Part shown: positions 14,009-21,891 of the stretch, one piece after another
Layout of the letters: each line of letters begins with the position of its first letter
How positions within the stretch are numbered: the first letter of the stretch is position 1
Source: Nitrospira sp.
Lineage (GTDB): Bacteria; Nitrospirota; Nitrospiria; Nitrospirales; Nitrospiraceae
Length of the DNA: 64,000 nt
Reading direction: 5' to 3'
NCBI GenBank assembly: GCA_022843785.1
Contig: JALHMZ010000005.1
Coordinates: forward strand, 1 to 64,000
The notes under the pieces: model-generated
Told to the model about the DNA's origin: nothing
What the model saw: only the letters and a program-made list of their open reading frames with translations
The model's database searches: none
Program-made: the position numbers and the translations under genes

Positions 14009-15139
14009 TTATGGAATCCAATCGGCCAGGAACACGTTGAACTCGCCCGGCTCCTTCGCATTGCGGTCTGAAGCCCACACCAGACGCTTCCCATCCGGAG
14101 AAAACATGGGAAAACTGTTGAAGCGTCCTTCTACCGTCAGACGTTCCAACGCCGTCCCATCATCACCCACCAGATACAGATGAAAGCTGGGCCGCCCCCC
14201 CTCGCCTCTGGTTTCCACATTGGAGGAGAAAATGATGCGCCGGCCGTCGGGATGAAAGAAGGGGGAAAAATTCGAGGCCCTGTTGGAAGTGACCTGTTTC
14301 TTGCCTGATCCATCGGCGTTCATGATAAATATTTCAAGCTGCCCCGGCTCGACCAGCCCCTGCGCCAACAGTTCCTGATAACGGGCAATCTCGGCCGGAT
14401 CGGTCGGATGCGCTGCACGATAGACGATCCGCCGGCTGTCCGGTGAGAAAAATGCGCCGCCGTCGTAACCCACGTCATCGGTCAACCGCCGAACTTTCGT
14501 GCCGTCAGGATTCATCGCATAGAGATCAAGATCTCCATCCTTCACCGAGGTCCACACAATGGTCTTGCCGTCAGGCGAGACGGTGGCTTCCGCGTCATAG
14601 CCTGGCGTCGTCGTCAACCGCTGCAGCCCTTGACCATCGATCCCCACGGCATACACATCATAGTCATCGAGCGCCCATCGATAGGCGCCGTCCCGCTTCG
14701 GCTTCGGAGGACAATTCGGCCCGGCTGCATGCGTAGAAGAGTAGAGCAGCCGTCGATCCCCGGGAAAAAAGTACCCGCAGGTCGTGGCGCCCGCGCCGGT
14801 GCTCACGAGCCGCGCCTGAGAACCGTCCAAGTCCATGACGAACATCTGATAACAGCCCAGCCCGGTATCGGCTGGGCGCAACGTGGACGCAAATGAATCC
14901 TTCGTCCAATCGTTGGTGGATTGCAAAATCAGTTTATTCCCGTCGAACGAAAAGTAGGCCTCAGCATTCTGGCGGCCGAAGGTGAGCTGGCGGATGTTGG
15001 CAAGATGGCGTTCGGTGGAACCAGACAGGGCCTTCGCGGGGTCCTTCGGACGGTCTCCCACTACAGTGCATGCCGACAGAGAGAACGCCAGACAAAGGCT
15101 TCCCAACAGCACTCTCACAGGCCTAGTGACTCGATTCAA
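14009..15139 (-). CDS. TolB/PD40 beta-propeller lipoprotein
   Basis: The product (376 residues) starts with a lipoprotein signal; the lipobox LSAC places the lipidated cysteine at residue 24. The rest is a run of PD40 propeller blades of the form FSPDGKRLVWASDR, found in the TolB C-terminal domain and in prolyl oligopeptidase propellers. There is no catalytic domain, so it is probably a binding or scaffold protein at the membrane surface. The start is TTG, supported by GGAGG 6 bases upstream, and overlaps the end of the M1 peptidase gene by 17 bases. True TolB is usually next to pal and tolA, which are absent, so I do not call it tolB. Confidence 0.8.
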   Translation of the reverse strand: MNRVTRPVRVLLGSLCLAFSLSACTVVGDRPKDPAKALSGSTERHLANIRQLTFGRQNAEAYFSFDGNKLILQSTNDWTKDSFASTLRPADTGLGCYQMFVMDLDGSQARLVSTGAGATTCGYFFPGDRRLLYSSTHAAGPNCPPKPKRDGAYRWALDDYDVYAVGIDGQGLQRLTTTPGYDAEATVSPDGKTIVWTSVKDGDLDLYAMNPDGTKVRRLTDDVGYDGGAFFSPDSRRIVYRAAHPTDPAEIARYQELLAQGLVEPGQLEIFIMNADGSGKKQVTSNRASNFSPFFHPDGRRIIFSSNVETRGEGGRPSFHLYLVGDDGTALERLTVEGRFNSFPMFSPDGKRLVWASDRNAKEPGEFNVFLADWIP

Positions 15140-17336
15140 TCCGCACCTCCTTCATCTCCGGCTCATTCTGCCAAAGGCCACGCTTCACCGCAGCTCCATC
15201 GTTGAATATGACATAGCTCTGCCAGCCGTAATAGAACAAAAACCGCGAGACCTTCGCAACCGCTTGGGAACTTGCGCCATAAAGAATCGTGACGACGCTG
15301 CCCGGCACGTCCGCCCGACGGCAAGACAGCAATGCCGCGGCCGCCGGCCCACTATGGGTCTGGCCGTCGATCTGAAAACCCTCGCTCCCCAAGACGGCCA
15401 GATTTCCACAGGACTCTCGTACAATCGACTGAACCAGACCCTGTTGATCCGGCCCTGCCAACACAAGCACCGACCCCTCCGGCGGAAGAGGCTTGCCATC
15501 TATGGACGACACCCTGGTGCGCTGAGATTCCGGCAGTTGTGCTTCCTGATCGGTAATACGAGTGACGACGTGCTGCAACGGAGAAGCAGGATCCGTAAAT
15601 GCCTTCATGACCGTCCGATGTCGGTCGGTCACATAGCCGTTCAGCATCGGCGGCAATTGAACCCGTGCCAACCGGCGAAAGGTCATCCACTCCGGGTCAA
15701 GCTGCACCAGCAGGGGCTGATCCTGGACGGTCAACTCCGCCATGTGTTCCGATGACAGACCGATCGATACCCATCTGGTTTCCGTACCATGTTTCATCAC
15801 AATTGTGACAGGAACCGCCATCCGAAACGGACGGCCGCCCTGTTGAATATGAACCGTCAGCCGCCAGGCATCGCCCCCGTCGGTTCCATGCACTCGAGAG
15901 GCAGCCGCCTCGCCAAACGACAAGGACGGCGAGCCGCCCCGTTCAACCCATTGTTCAAAAAACCACCCGAGATCCCGACGGCTTTCTTCTGCAAACACAG
16001 CCTCAATGTTCTCCCAGTCGGCCGTGCGATTACGGTACCGGCTGACGAACGTCTTCAGCCCACGCCAGAATGCCTCGTCTCCGATTTCCCGTCGCAGCAG
16101 GTGAAACACAAAGGCGGATTTGTGGTAGCCGATGGCGTTGTCCCGTTCATCGCGTTTCCGGACGAAGGCAGCCACCGGATAGTCTTGGTCCGGAGGCACA
16201 TGAACACTATAGCCCTGAAGCATCAACCGCCGCTGCTCAATCGCTTGCCGGTCATCGTGCGTCCATTCGTGCCAATAATAATTCGCCAAGTAGGTCGTCA
16301 ATCCTTCGACCCAGTTGGCTTGATCGGCTCGGTTGAATACCGAATTGCCGATCCATGAATGTACGATCTCATGCCCCAGAGCATAGGGCTGCACATAGTG
16401 CCGTTTGATGCTGCCGCTGCCCAGCAATGTAAATGACGGCATGCCGAGCCCGCTGGCGAAGAAGTTCTCCACCACTGCAAACTTTTCAAATGGAAACTCG
16501 CCCAGGATCGGAATATAGACATCGAGGTAGTTCGACGTGGCGTCGAGATACTCATCCGCCAGCCCCGCATTGTCGGGGAAGAAATACGTCGCCAGCTCAA
16601 TCGACTGTCCATTGCGGCTTTTCCACGCACGCGACTTGATGACAAACCTATTGGCCACCAGTGTCAACGCTTCTGATCGATCCGAAACGACCCACGTCGA
16701 GGAGACGTGCTCTCCATCCATCGTCTCCTCTGTTTTTCGCCCTTGTGTCACCACGGACCACCCCTGCGGAACCAGGGCTGTAAGCCGATAGGCACTGAGC
16801 GACCCTGCGATATCCGGATACCATTGGCTTTCGCTGCTCAGGTACACGCCTTCTGGTCCGATATGTCCGGCTGTCTCGCTGGGCGTCACAAATCTCAGAT
16901 GGCGCGGTTCTTTTGGCGGATCGTCGATGGTTCCCCGATAGATCCATACCAGAGTCACACGCCCGTCATGCGCCCCAGGAAGAGTGGCAGTGACTCTTTG
17001 CTCAGGTGGATGCACAACTTGCTCTGTCGTAAACGACACTGCCGTATCAGATACTGCGGCAGTACTCGCTGCGGGATGAGTTTTCAAGAGAATGCGATCG
17101 ATCTTTACTGTCGGCGAGATCGAGAAGGTCACCGTCGCCGCACGGAGCGGCAATTCGATATCGATCTGATCTCGCCCGATCAATTCATGGGTGGAAGGAC
17201 GCAATTCGACAGTGAGATCATGGCTGAGCACGACAGGACGATCGGAAAGAGACGACGCAGCCACACCGGGGGCCCACATGCCGGAGAGGCAGAGAAGTCC
17301 GATGATGGCAGACACGGAGCAGAGTCTGGAAAACAT
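15123..17336 (-). CDS. Secreted M1-like zinc metallopeptidase
   Basis: A protein of 737 residues with a signal peptide (AIIGLLCLSGMWAPGVAAS) and the gluzincin zinc site HEIVHSW near residue 321, followed by NWVEG, whose Glu is the third zinc ligand. In classical M1 enzymes 18 residues separate HExxH and this Glu; here there are 17. The GxMEN exopeptidase motif is replaced by GLGMPSF, so the specificity probably differs from aminopeptidase N. About 150 residues follow the catalytic region without a recognised domain. The track starts at GTG 17396 inside the upstream gene; ATG 17336 gives a clean signal peptide 11 bases after the response-regulator stop. Confidence 0.82.
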   Translation of the reverse strand: MFSRLCSVSAIIGLLCLSGMWAPGVAASSLSDRPVVLSHDLTVELRPSTHELIGRDQIDIELPLRAATVTFSISPTVKIDRILLKTHPAASTAAVSDTAVSFTTEQVVHPPEQRVTATLPGAHDGRVTLVWIYRGTIDDPPKEPRHLRFVTPSETAGHIGPEGVYLSSESQWYPDIAGSLSAYRLTALVPQGWSVVTQGRKTEETMDGEHVSSTWVVSDRSEALTLVANRFVIKSRAWKSRNGQSIELATYFFPDNAGLADEYLDATSNYLDVYIPILGEFPFEKFAVVENFFASGLGMPSFTLLGSGSIKRHYVQPYALGHEIVHSWIGNSVFNRADQANWVEGLTTYLANYYWHEWTHDDRQAIEQRRLMLQGYSVHVPPDQDYPVAAFVRKRDERDNAIGYHKSAFVFHLLRREIGDEAFWRGLKTFVSRYRNRTADWENIEAVFAEESRRDLGWFFEQWVERGGSPSLSFGEAAASRVHGTDGGDAWRLTVHIQQGGRPFRMAVPVTIVMKHGTETRWVSIGLSSEHMAELTVQDQPLLVQLDPEWMTFRRLARVQLPPMLNGYVTDRHRTVMKAFTDPASPLQHVVTRITDQEAQLPESQRTRVSSIDGKPLPPEGSVLVLAGPDQQGLVQSIVRESCGNLAVLGSEGFQIDGQTHSGPAAAALLSCRRADVPGSVVTILYGASSQAVAKVSRFLFYYGWQSYVIFNDGAAVKRGLWQNEPEMKEVRIESSH

Positions 17337-17347
17337 CGAGAGAATTA

Positions 17348-18133
17348 TTAACACTCGCGGCAGACGAGTACAAGCTGGATTGCGGTCAGCAGACACTCCA
17401 AATCAATCGGTTTCAGCAGGACTTCCTGCGGGCTCAACGCCCATGCCTCATCGAGCAATTCCTCATTGTGGCTCCCCGTCATAATGATGATGCCCCCCGG
17501 ATATTCCTTTTCACGCAGGGCGCGCAACACATCAATACCCGACATGCCCGGCATAATCAGATCGAGCACAATGGCGTCAGGCATGACATCTTCCACAACC
17601 CGCAATGCATCCTGTCCATCCGTGATACCCAACGCGCGGTACCCGCGCAAGCTCAAGAACTGGACAAGCAGATCACAGACGAGGGGATCGTCATCCACCA
17701 CCAAAACCGATTCATCGATCTGTTCTGATTTCCCTCCGTTGGCGACCAGAACCGGCGCCGCAGTCGGGTGTATGGGCAGCTGTGCAGCGCGCTGGACGGC
17801 TTCGACGAGAACATCCAGAGACAGTCCTTTGCGGACAAAGTCGGTCACGCGCAGAGCCCGTGCTTGATTCTCCTGCACCTCTGTGGCTCCCCCACCGAGT
17901 ATGATCACCGGTGCATGAGGATCGACCGCGCGAATCTCTTTCAGGACGATAAGCCCATCCATCTCCGGCATCCGCAGGTCCAACAGCGTGACTCGGGGAG
18001 CATGCTTGCGAAAGAGATTGAGACCTTCGAGCCCGCTCGTGGTGGAAATAACCTGGTACCCGTGGCGGGTAAACACATTCTGCAGCAAATCGCAGTTCAT
18101 TTGATCGTCATCGACAATCAAGATCTTCATCAT
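17348..18133 (-). CDS. Tandem-receiver (REC-REC) response regulator
   Basis: Two CheY-like receiver domains in 261 residues and no output domain. Domain 1 has the acidic pocket VDDDQ, phospho-acceptor D52 (LDLRMPEMDG) and K102, but the conserved Thr/Ser after strand 4 is replaced (ILGGGAT). Domain 2 has VDDDP, D191 (LDLIMPGMSG), MTGS and LLKPID, all canonical. It could act as a phosphorelay intermediate or through protein contacts. No histidine kinase is nearby. It is immediately upstream of the M1 peptidase gene and 101 bases downstream of ftsY. A second ATG one codon later is an equal start candidate. Confidence 0.85.
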   Translation of the reverse strand: MMKILIVDDDQMNCDLLQNVFTRHGYQVISTTSGLEGLNLFRKHAPRVTLLDLRMPEMDGLIVLKEIRAVDPHAPVIILGGGATEVQENQARALRVTDFVRKGLSLDVLVEAVQRAAQLPIHPTAAPVLVANGGKSEQIDESVLVVDDDPLVCDLLVQFLSLRGYRALGITDGQDALRVVEDVMPDAIVLDLIMPGMSGIDVLRALREKEYPGGIIIMTGSHNEELLDEAWALSPQEVLLKPIDLECLLTAIQLVLVCREC

Positions 18134-18234
18134 CAGCGTTCACCCTCCAGGCCCGCGTGCATACCGCTCGCGCATGAACCGCCAGCGAAGAAAGATTAAC
18201 ACGGAACCCGGAAGACAAGAAGACAAATGCAGAG

Positions 18235-19170
18235 TTACGAGGATGCGGTTGGTTGGCCGAAGAGAGCCGCGACAAAAGCTTCTGGATTGAAATCCTGGAG
18301 ATCTTCAATTCCCTCCCCGACACCGATCAGGCGAACAGGAAGGTTGAGCTCTTCGGCAATCGCGACGACAATGCCCCCGCGCGCCGTGCCATCAAGCTTC
18401 GTCAAAACTATGCCCGTCACCCCCACGGCTTCGTGGAACTGGCGGGCTTGAACCAATGCGTTTTGCCCAACCGTCGCATCCAATACCAACAGCACTTCGT
18501 GAGGCGCGCCCGGTAATTCCTGGCCGATGACACGCTTCATCTTGCGCAGTTCATCCATAAGATTTGATTTGGTATGCAGCCGGCCTGCCGTATCGATGAG
18601 TACCACGTCCGCCGCGCGCGCCTTTGCTGCCGCAATGCCGTCGAACGCAACCGCCGCCGGATCGGCCCCGTGACGCTGACGAATGACGTTGGCCCCGATT
18701 CGATCCGCCCACACTTGCAGCTGATCGATCGCCGCCGCACGGAATGTATCTCCGGCGACAAGCAACGGCTGCCGTCCGCCTTGCGCCAACCGCTGCGCCA
18801 CCTTAGCGATCGTCGTCGTCTTCCCCACTCCATTCACCCCGACCGCCAGGATCACGAAAGGTTTTGCCCCTTGATCGATCAACTGTTCGAGCGACGGACC
18901 GGAGACCGGCTTGAGCACATCGTACAACGTCCGGCTTAACACGCTTTGGATTCCATGCGACGTCGCTGCATCAACGCCGCGCGCGCGCTCAGTAACCTGG
19001 AGCATCAACCGATCGACGACACGAGCGCCAAGATCGGCGCTGAGCAACGCCGCTTCGAGTTCTTCGAGTAGAGCCGGATCCGGAGTGCGTCCCAAAAACC
19101 GGTCGAGCGACTGCCGCACCGCATGCCGGGTCTTGCCGAGCCCCTCGTTCAAACGTTGGAACCATCCCAC
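18235..19170 (-). CDS. ftsY: Signal recognition particle receptor FtsY
   Basis: SRP-type GTPase that docks ribosome-SRP complexes at the membrane translocon. Visible are the helical N domain (FLGRTPDPALLEELEAALLSAD), G1 GVNGVGKTTT (111-120), the insertion-box region with DTFRAAAIDQL, G3 DTAGR (193-197) and G4 TKLD (257-260). At 311 residues it is the short form without the acidic A domain seen in E. coli. It ends a tight row phoH-ybeY-ftsY, starting 2 bases after the ybeY stop. Confidence 0.97.
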   Translation of the reverse strand: MGWFQRLNEGLGKTRHAVRQSLDRFLGRTPDPALLEELEAALLSADLGARVVDRLMLQVTERARGVDAATSHGIQSVLSRTLYDVLKPVSGPSLEQLIDQGAKPFVILAVGVNGVGKTTTIAKVAQRLAQGGRQPLLVAGDTFRAAAIDQLQVWADRIGANVIRQRHGADPAAVAFDGIAAAKARAADVVLIDTAGRLHTKSNLMDELRKMKRVIGQELPGAPHEVLLVLDATVGQNALVQARQFHEAVGVTGIVLTKLDGTARGGIVVAIAEELNLPVRLIGVGEGIEDLQDFNPEAFVAALFGQPTASS

Positions 19171-19172
19171 CG

Positions 19173-19667
19173 TCAGGGTCTCCTGTTTGTCTTCACAGTT
19201 CGACGGATCACCAGGCGCGGGGCCTGACCAATCGCCCTCAAGAGTTGCCGTTCACGCCGATGCATGCAAGCCGCTTCCTTTTCGTCTCGCTCGTGATCGT
19301 ATCCGCACAAATGCAGCACTCCGTGCACCAGCAGGGACACGAGTTCCTCGTCCAATTGCCGCCCGACTTCAACAGCCTGACGACGCGCCTGCGGAACCGA
19401 GATTACCACATCGCCAAGCATGTTCGTCGCGAACCTTGCGGCATGGGGCGCGAGCGCTTCGCGCATAGGGAAGGCCAGCACGTCCGTCGTTCGATCTTTC
19501 TTGCGATACTGCCTATTGAGCCGGCGCATGCGGTGATCGCCCGCCAGTTCGATGCTCAATTCCGACTGCCGTTCTCCGACCGCGTCCAACACCAGCTCCG
19601 CCAGACGCACCAACGCCGCCTGCCGTATGACCGGCCGTTTGACACGAACGCAAAGATAGACAGCCAT
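19173..19667 (-). CDS. ybeY: Endoribonuclease YbeY
   Basis: UPF0054 metalloprotein for 16S rRNA 3' maturation and ribosome quality control. The zinc motif is H115GVLHLCGYDH125, with the preceding RLNRQYRKKDRTTDVLAFP typical of the family. The product has 164 residues. Its ATG directly follows the phoH stop (TAAATG), indicating coupled translation, the usual gene order in bacteria. Confidence 0.96.
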   Translation of the reverse strand: MAVYLCVRVKRPVIRQAALVRLAELVLDAVGERQSELSIELAGDHRMRRLNRQYRKKDRTTDVLAFPMREALAPHAARFATNMLGDVVISVPQARRQAVEVGRQLDEELVSLLVHGVLHLCGYDHERDEKEAACMHRRERQLLRAIGQAPRLVIRRTVKTNRRP

Positions 19668-20702
19668 TTAGTGAGATTGGCCCGAGGGACCCTGGGGGGA
19701 CTTTCGAGGTCCGGACGTCAGCTGCTGAGACGACGTCTGACCCCGAGCGTGGCCAGTCGCTTCCGTGCGGCGATCATACGCCTTGATAATGTCCTGGACC
19801 AGTCGATGACGAACGACATCCCGCTCATCGAAGTACACGAATTCGATACCATCGATTCCGTTCAAAATCTCCTTCACTTCGATGAGGCCGGATACCCGAT
19901 CGTTCGGCAGATCCACTTGGGTAATATCGCCCGTCACCACGACTTTTGAATGGAATCCCATCCGGGTCAGAAACATCTTCATCTGCTCCGCCGTGGCATT
20001 CTGGGCTTCGTCCAGAATGACGAACGAATCGTTCAACGTCCGCCCGCGCATGAAAGCCAGTGGCGCGATTTCGATATCGCCTCGCTCGATCAGCCGGTTG
20101 GCCCGTTCCATATCCATCATATCGAACAACGCATCGTAGAGGGGACGCAGATAGGGATTCACCTTCTCATACATGTCGCCGGGCAGAAATCCAAGCTTCT
20201 CGCCGGCCTCAACTGCTGGCCGCGCAAGTACGATCCGGCTCACCTCTTTTTTCATCAAGGCGCTGACGGCCATGGCCATGGCGAGATACGTCTTTCCCGT
20301 CCCGGCCGGTCCGATCGCAATCACAATATCGTGACGTTCAATCGCTTCGATGTAGGTTTTTTGAGTGGGCGACTTGGGGCCGACAAATCGCTTTTTTGTG
20401 ACGATCGTCGCCTGGTTGGCGAGCACGTCCTTGAGGGAGGCATCAGGGCTTTGGCGCAACGCGCTCAGGGCATGCGTCACATCCTCTGCATGCAGAGTGA
20501 TGCCGTCATGTGTGAGGGATGCGAGTTCGAGCAGTATCCGTTCCGCCTGACGAACCGCTTCGGGTAGACCGTCCAGAGTAAGTTCTTCGCCTCGTGCCGA
20601 CAACCGCACGCCCAACCCCTCTTCAATCAGCTTGAGATGCTGATCGTGGTGGCCGAACAACACGGCGGTATTGGTGCCTTCTCGGAGTTTAAGCTTACGC
20701 AC
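19668..20702 (-). CDS. phoH: PhoH-family ATPase
   Basis: A product of 344 residues: an N-terminal KH-like region (LSARGEELTLDG) and a PhoH P-loop domain with Walker A GPAGTGKTYLA (131-141) and Walker B-type FVILDEAQN. Family members are linked to RNA metabolism, and the pairing with ybeY is very conserved. The C-terminal tail is Gln/Ser rich and low complexity. The start is GTG; the purine-rich GGAGGGAG lies rather far upstream (about 15 bases), so the start is slightly uncertain. Confidence 0.93.
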   Translation of the reverse strand: MRKLKLREGTNTAVLFGHHDQHLKLIEEGLGVRLSARGEELTLDGLPEAVRQAERILLELASLTHDGITLHAEDVTHALSALRQSPDASLKDVLANQATIVTKKRFVGPKSPTQKTYIEAIERHDIVIAIGPAGTGKTYLAMAMAVSALMKKEVSRIVLARPAVEAGEKLGFLPGDMYEKVNPYLRPLYDALFDMMDMERANRLIERGDIEIAPLAFMRGRTLNDSFVILDEAQNATAEQMKMFLTRMGFHSKVVVTGDITQVDLPNDRVSGLIEVKEILNGIDGIEFVYFDERDVVRHRLVQDIIKAYDRRTEATGHARGQTSSQQLTSGPRKSPQGPSGQSH

Positions 20703-20743
20703 GAGCGCGAGTTAGTCTCCCTCCAATATCTCGATAGGATCCG

Positions 20744-20773
20744 ATTCTATCAGACAAGAAAATAGGGAGACAA
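20744..20773 (-). promoter_or_regulatory. Sigma70-like promoter of phoH-ybeY-ftsY
   Basis: On the minus strand TTGTCT (20773-20768) and TAGAAT (20749-20744) are 18 bases apart, matching 4 and 5 of 6 consensus bases. Transcription would begin about 35 bases before the phoH GTG. Confidence 0.5.
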
Positions 20774-20802
20774 GCAGAAGCTACCTGCCAGAGTGGAATG
20801 CG

Positions 20803-21777
20803 CTACGACGGACCAGGTGTGGCTGGAGCCTGCGCCGCCAGCGAGAGATCAAACTCCTGATAGGCAGCCCCTCCCCGACCGTCTTGCGCGATCACTTTCA
20901 CATGGAACGTACCGGACTGGTTTGCTTGAATAGACCAGATAATGCGACCGGACTGTTGGTCGATCGTCATGCCGGGAGGAGCGGCCTCAAGCTGGAAAGC
21001 CATCCGGTCACCATCTAAATCGACAGCCTTCACCGTATATTCATATGGGTGTTTCGTATCGGATGCGGGTGGCATGGACACAATTGTCGGAGGGCGGTTG
21101 CCGACCATCAATGAAGCGGAACGAACGGAATTACCTATTGCAGAAGGATCTCGCGCAGTCACTTCCACCACAATTTGGTCTTGGGGAGTGAACCCAGTTG
21201 TTATCAGGAACGGCTCATCGCCTTCCTTGATCAGGACCTCGTTCTTGAACCAGCGATAGGATAGATCTACCCGGTCGTGATCGGGATCGCTCGCATCAAC
21301 CTGAGCCTCTATATTGTCACCGATGGCGATGGGCTGCGGGGTGACGGTCACACTGGATATATGGGGTGGCGTGTTGCCGACCATAACAGCAGTCGTTCGA
21401 TAAGGCTTGCCTGTCTGTGCCCCATCGGCAGGAACAATTTCTACGCTCACCATCTGTCCTCGCCGCAAGTGATCCGGCGCCAACGTAGGAGACGTTTGGC
21501 CGGGGAGAGCTGTCCCATCCGCATACCACTGATAGCGGAAGGACACGGCTTCTCGCTCAGGGTCTTCGGCTTCAACTGTGACGCTCACGGGCGAGTCAAG
21601 TGACAGCGGATTATTCAGGATTCTGGCGGATGTCACGACAGGTGGTCCGTTGTTTCCAACGGCCGGAGACGCCTTCGCAGATTCCGCCGGCCCTTCTCTT
21701 GTGCAGGCGGCTCCCGCGAGCACCATGGGCAAGCAGACAAGGAGAAGGCCAAACTGTACCGAGCCAGGACGGAGCAT
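20803..21777 (-). CDS. Lipoprotein with Ig-like/cadherin-like repeats
   Basis: The product (324 residues) has a lipobox LAGAAC with the modified cysteine at 25. Three beta-sandwich repeats follow, each with an Ig-like pattern (VEAEDPEREAVSFRYQWYADG; VDASDPDHDRVDLSYRWFK; VKAVDLDGDRMAFQLEAAP). The D-x-D-x-D clusters at the turns could bind calcium as in cadherin-type folds. It is the last gene after pilY1, separated by a strong hairpin, so it may be expressed with the pilin operon at a lower level. Function unknown; cell-surface adhesion or assembly support is conjecture. Confidence 0.7.
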   Translation of the reverse strand: MLRPGSVQFGLLLVCLPMVLAGAACTREGPAESAKASPAVGNNGPPVVTSARILNNPLSLDSPVSVTVEAEDPEREAVSFRYQWYADGTALPGQTSPTLAPDHLRRGQMVSVEIVPADGAQTGKPYRTTAVMVGNTPPHISSVTVTPQPIAIGDNIEAQVDASDPDHDRVDLSYRWFKNEVLIKEGDEPFLITTGFTPQDQIVVEVTARDPSAIGNSVRSASLMVGNRPPTIVSMPPASDTKHPYEYTVKAVDLDGDRMAFQLEAAPPGMTIDQQSGRIIWSIQANQSGTFHVKVIAQDGRGGAAYQEFDLSLAAQAPATPGPS

Positions 21778-21824
21778 GCGAATATTCAGGGCACTAGTAT
21801 TAAAACGCCTTGCTGGAATAGGGA

Positions 21825-21861
21825 ACCCGGTCGTGGCGCGCGTTGCCCGCCACGACCGGGT
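21825..21861 (-). terminator. Strong hairpin after pilY1 (attenuator or mRNA-stabilising)
   Basis: A perfect 14-base-pair stem (ACCCGGTCGTGGCG and its complement) with a 9-base loop lies between the pilY1 stop and the lipoprotein start. No immediate T-run follows on the minus strand (TCCCTATTCC), so full rho-independent termination is doubtful; partial attenuation or 3' end protection fits better. Confidence 0.6.
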
Positions 21862-21891
21862 AGTTATGCCTCCCTACGGTTTCCCACGATC

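Noticed and set aside
14982-15755. 257 aa plus-strand ORF
   Set aside because: Antisense to the TolB-like and M1 peptidase genes; low-complexity basic composition typical of a shadow.
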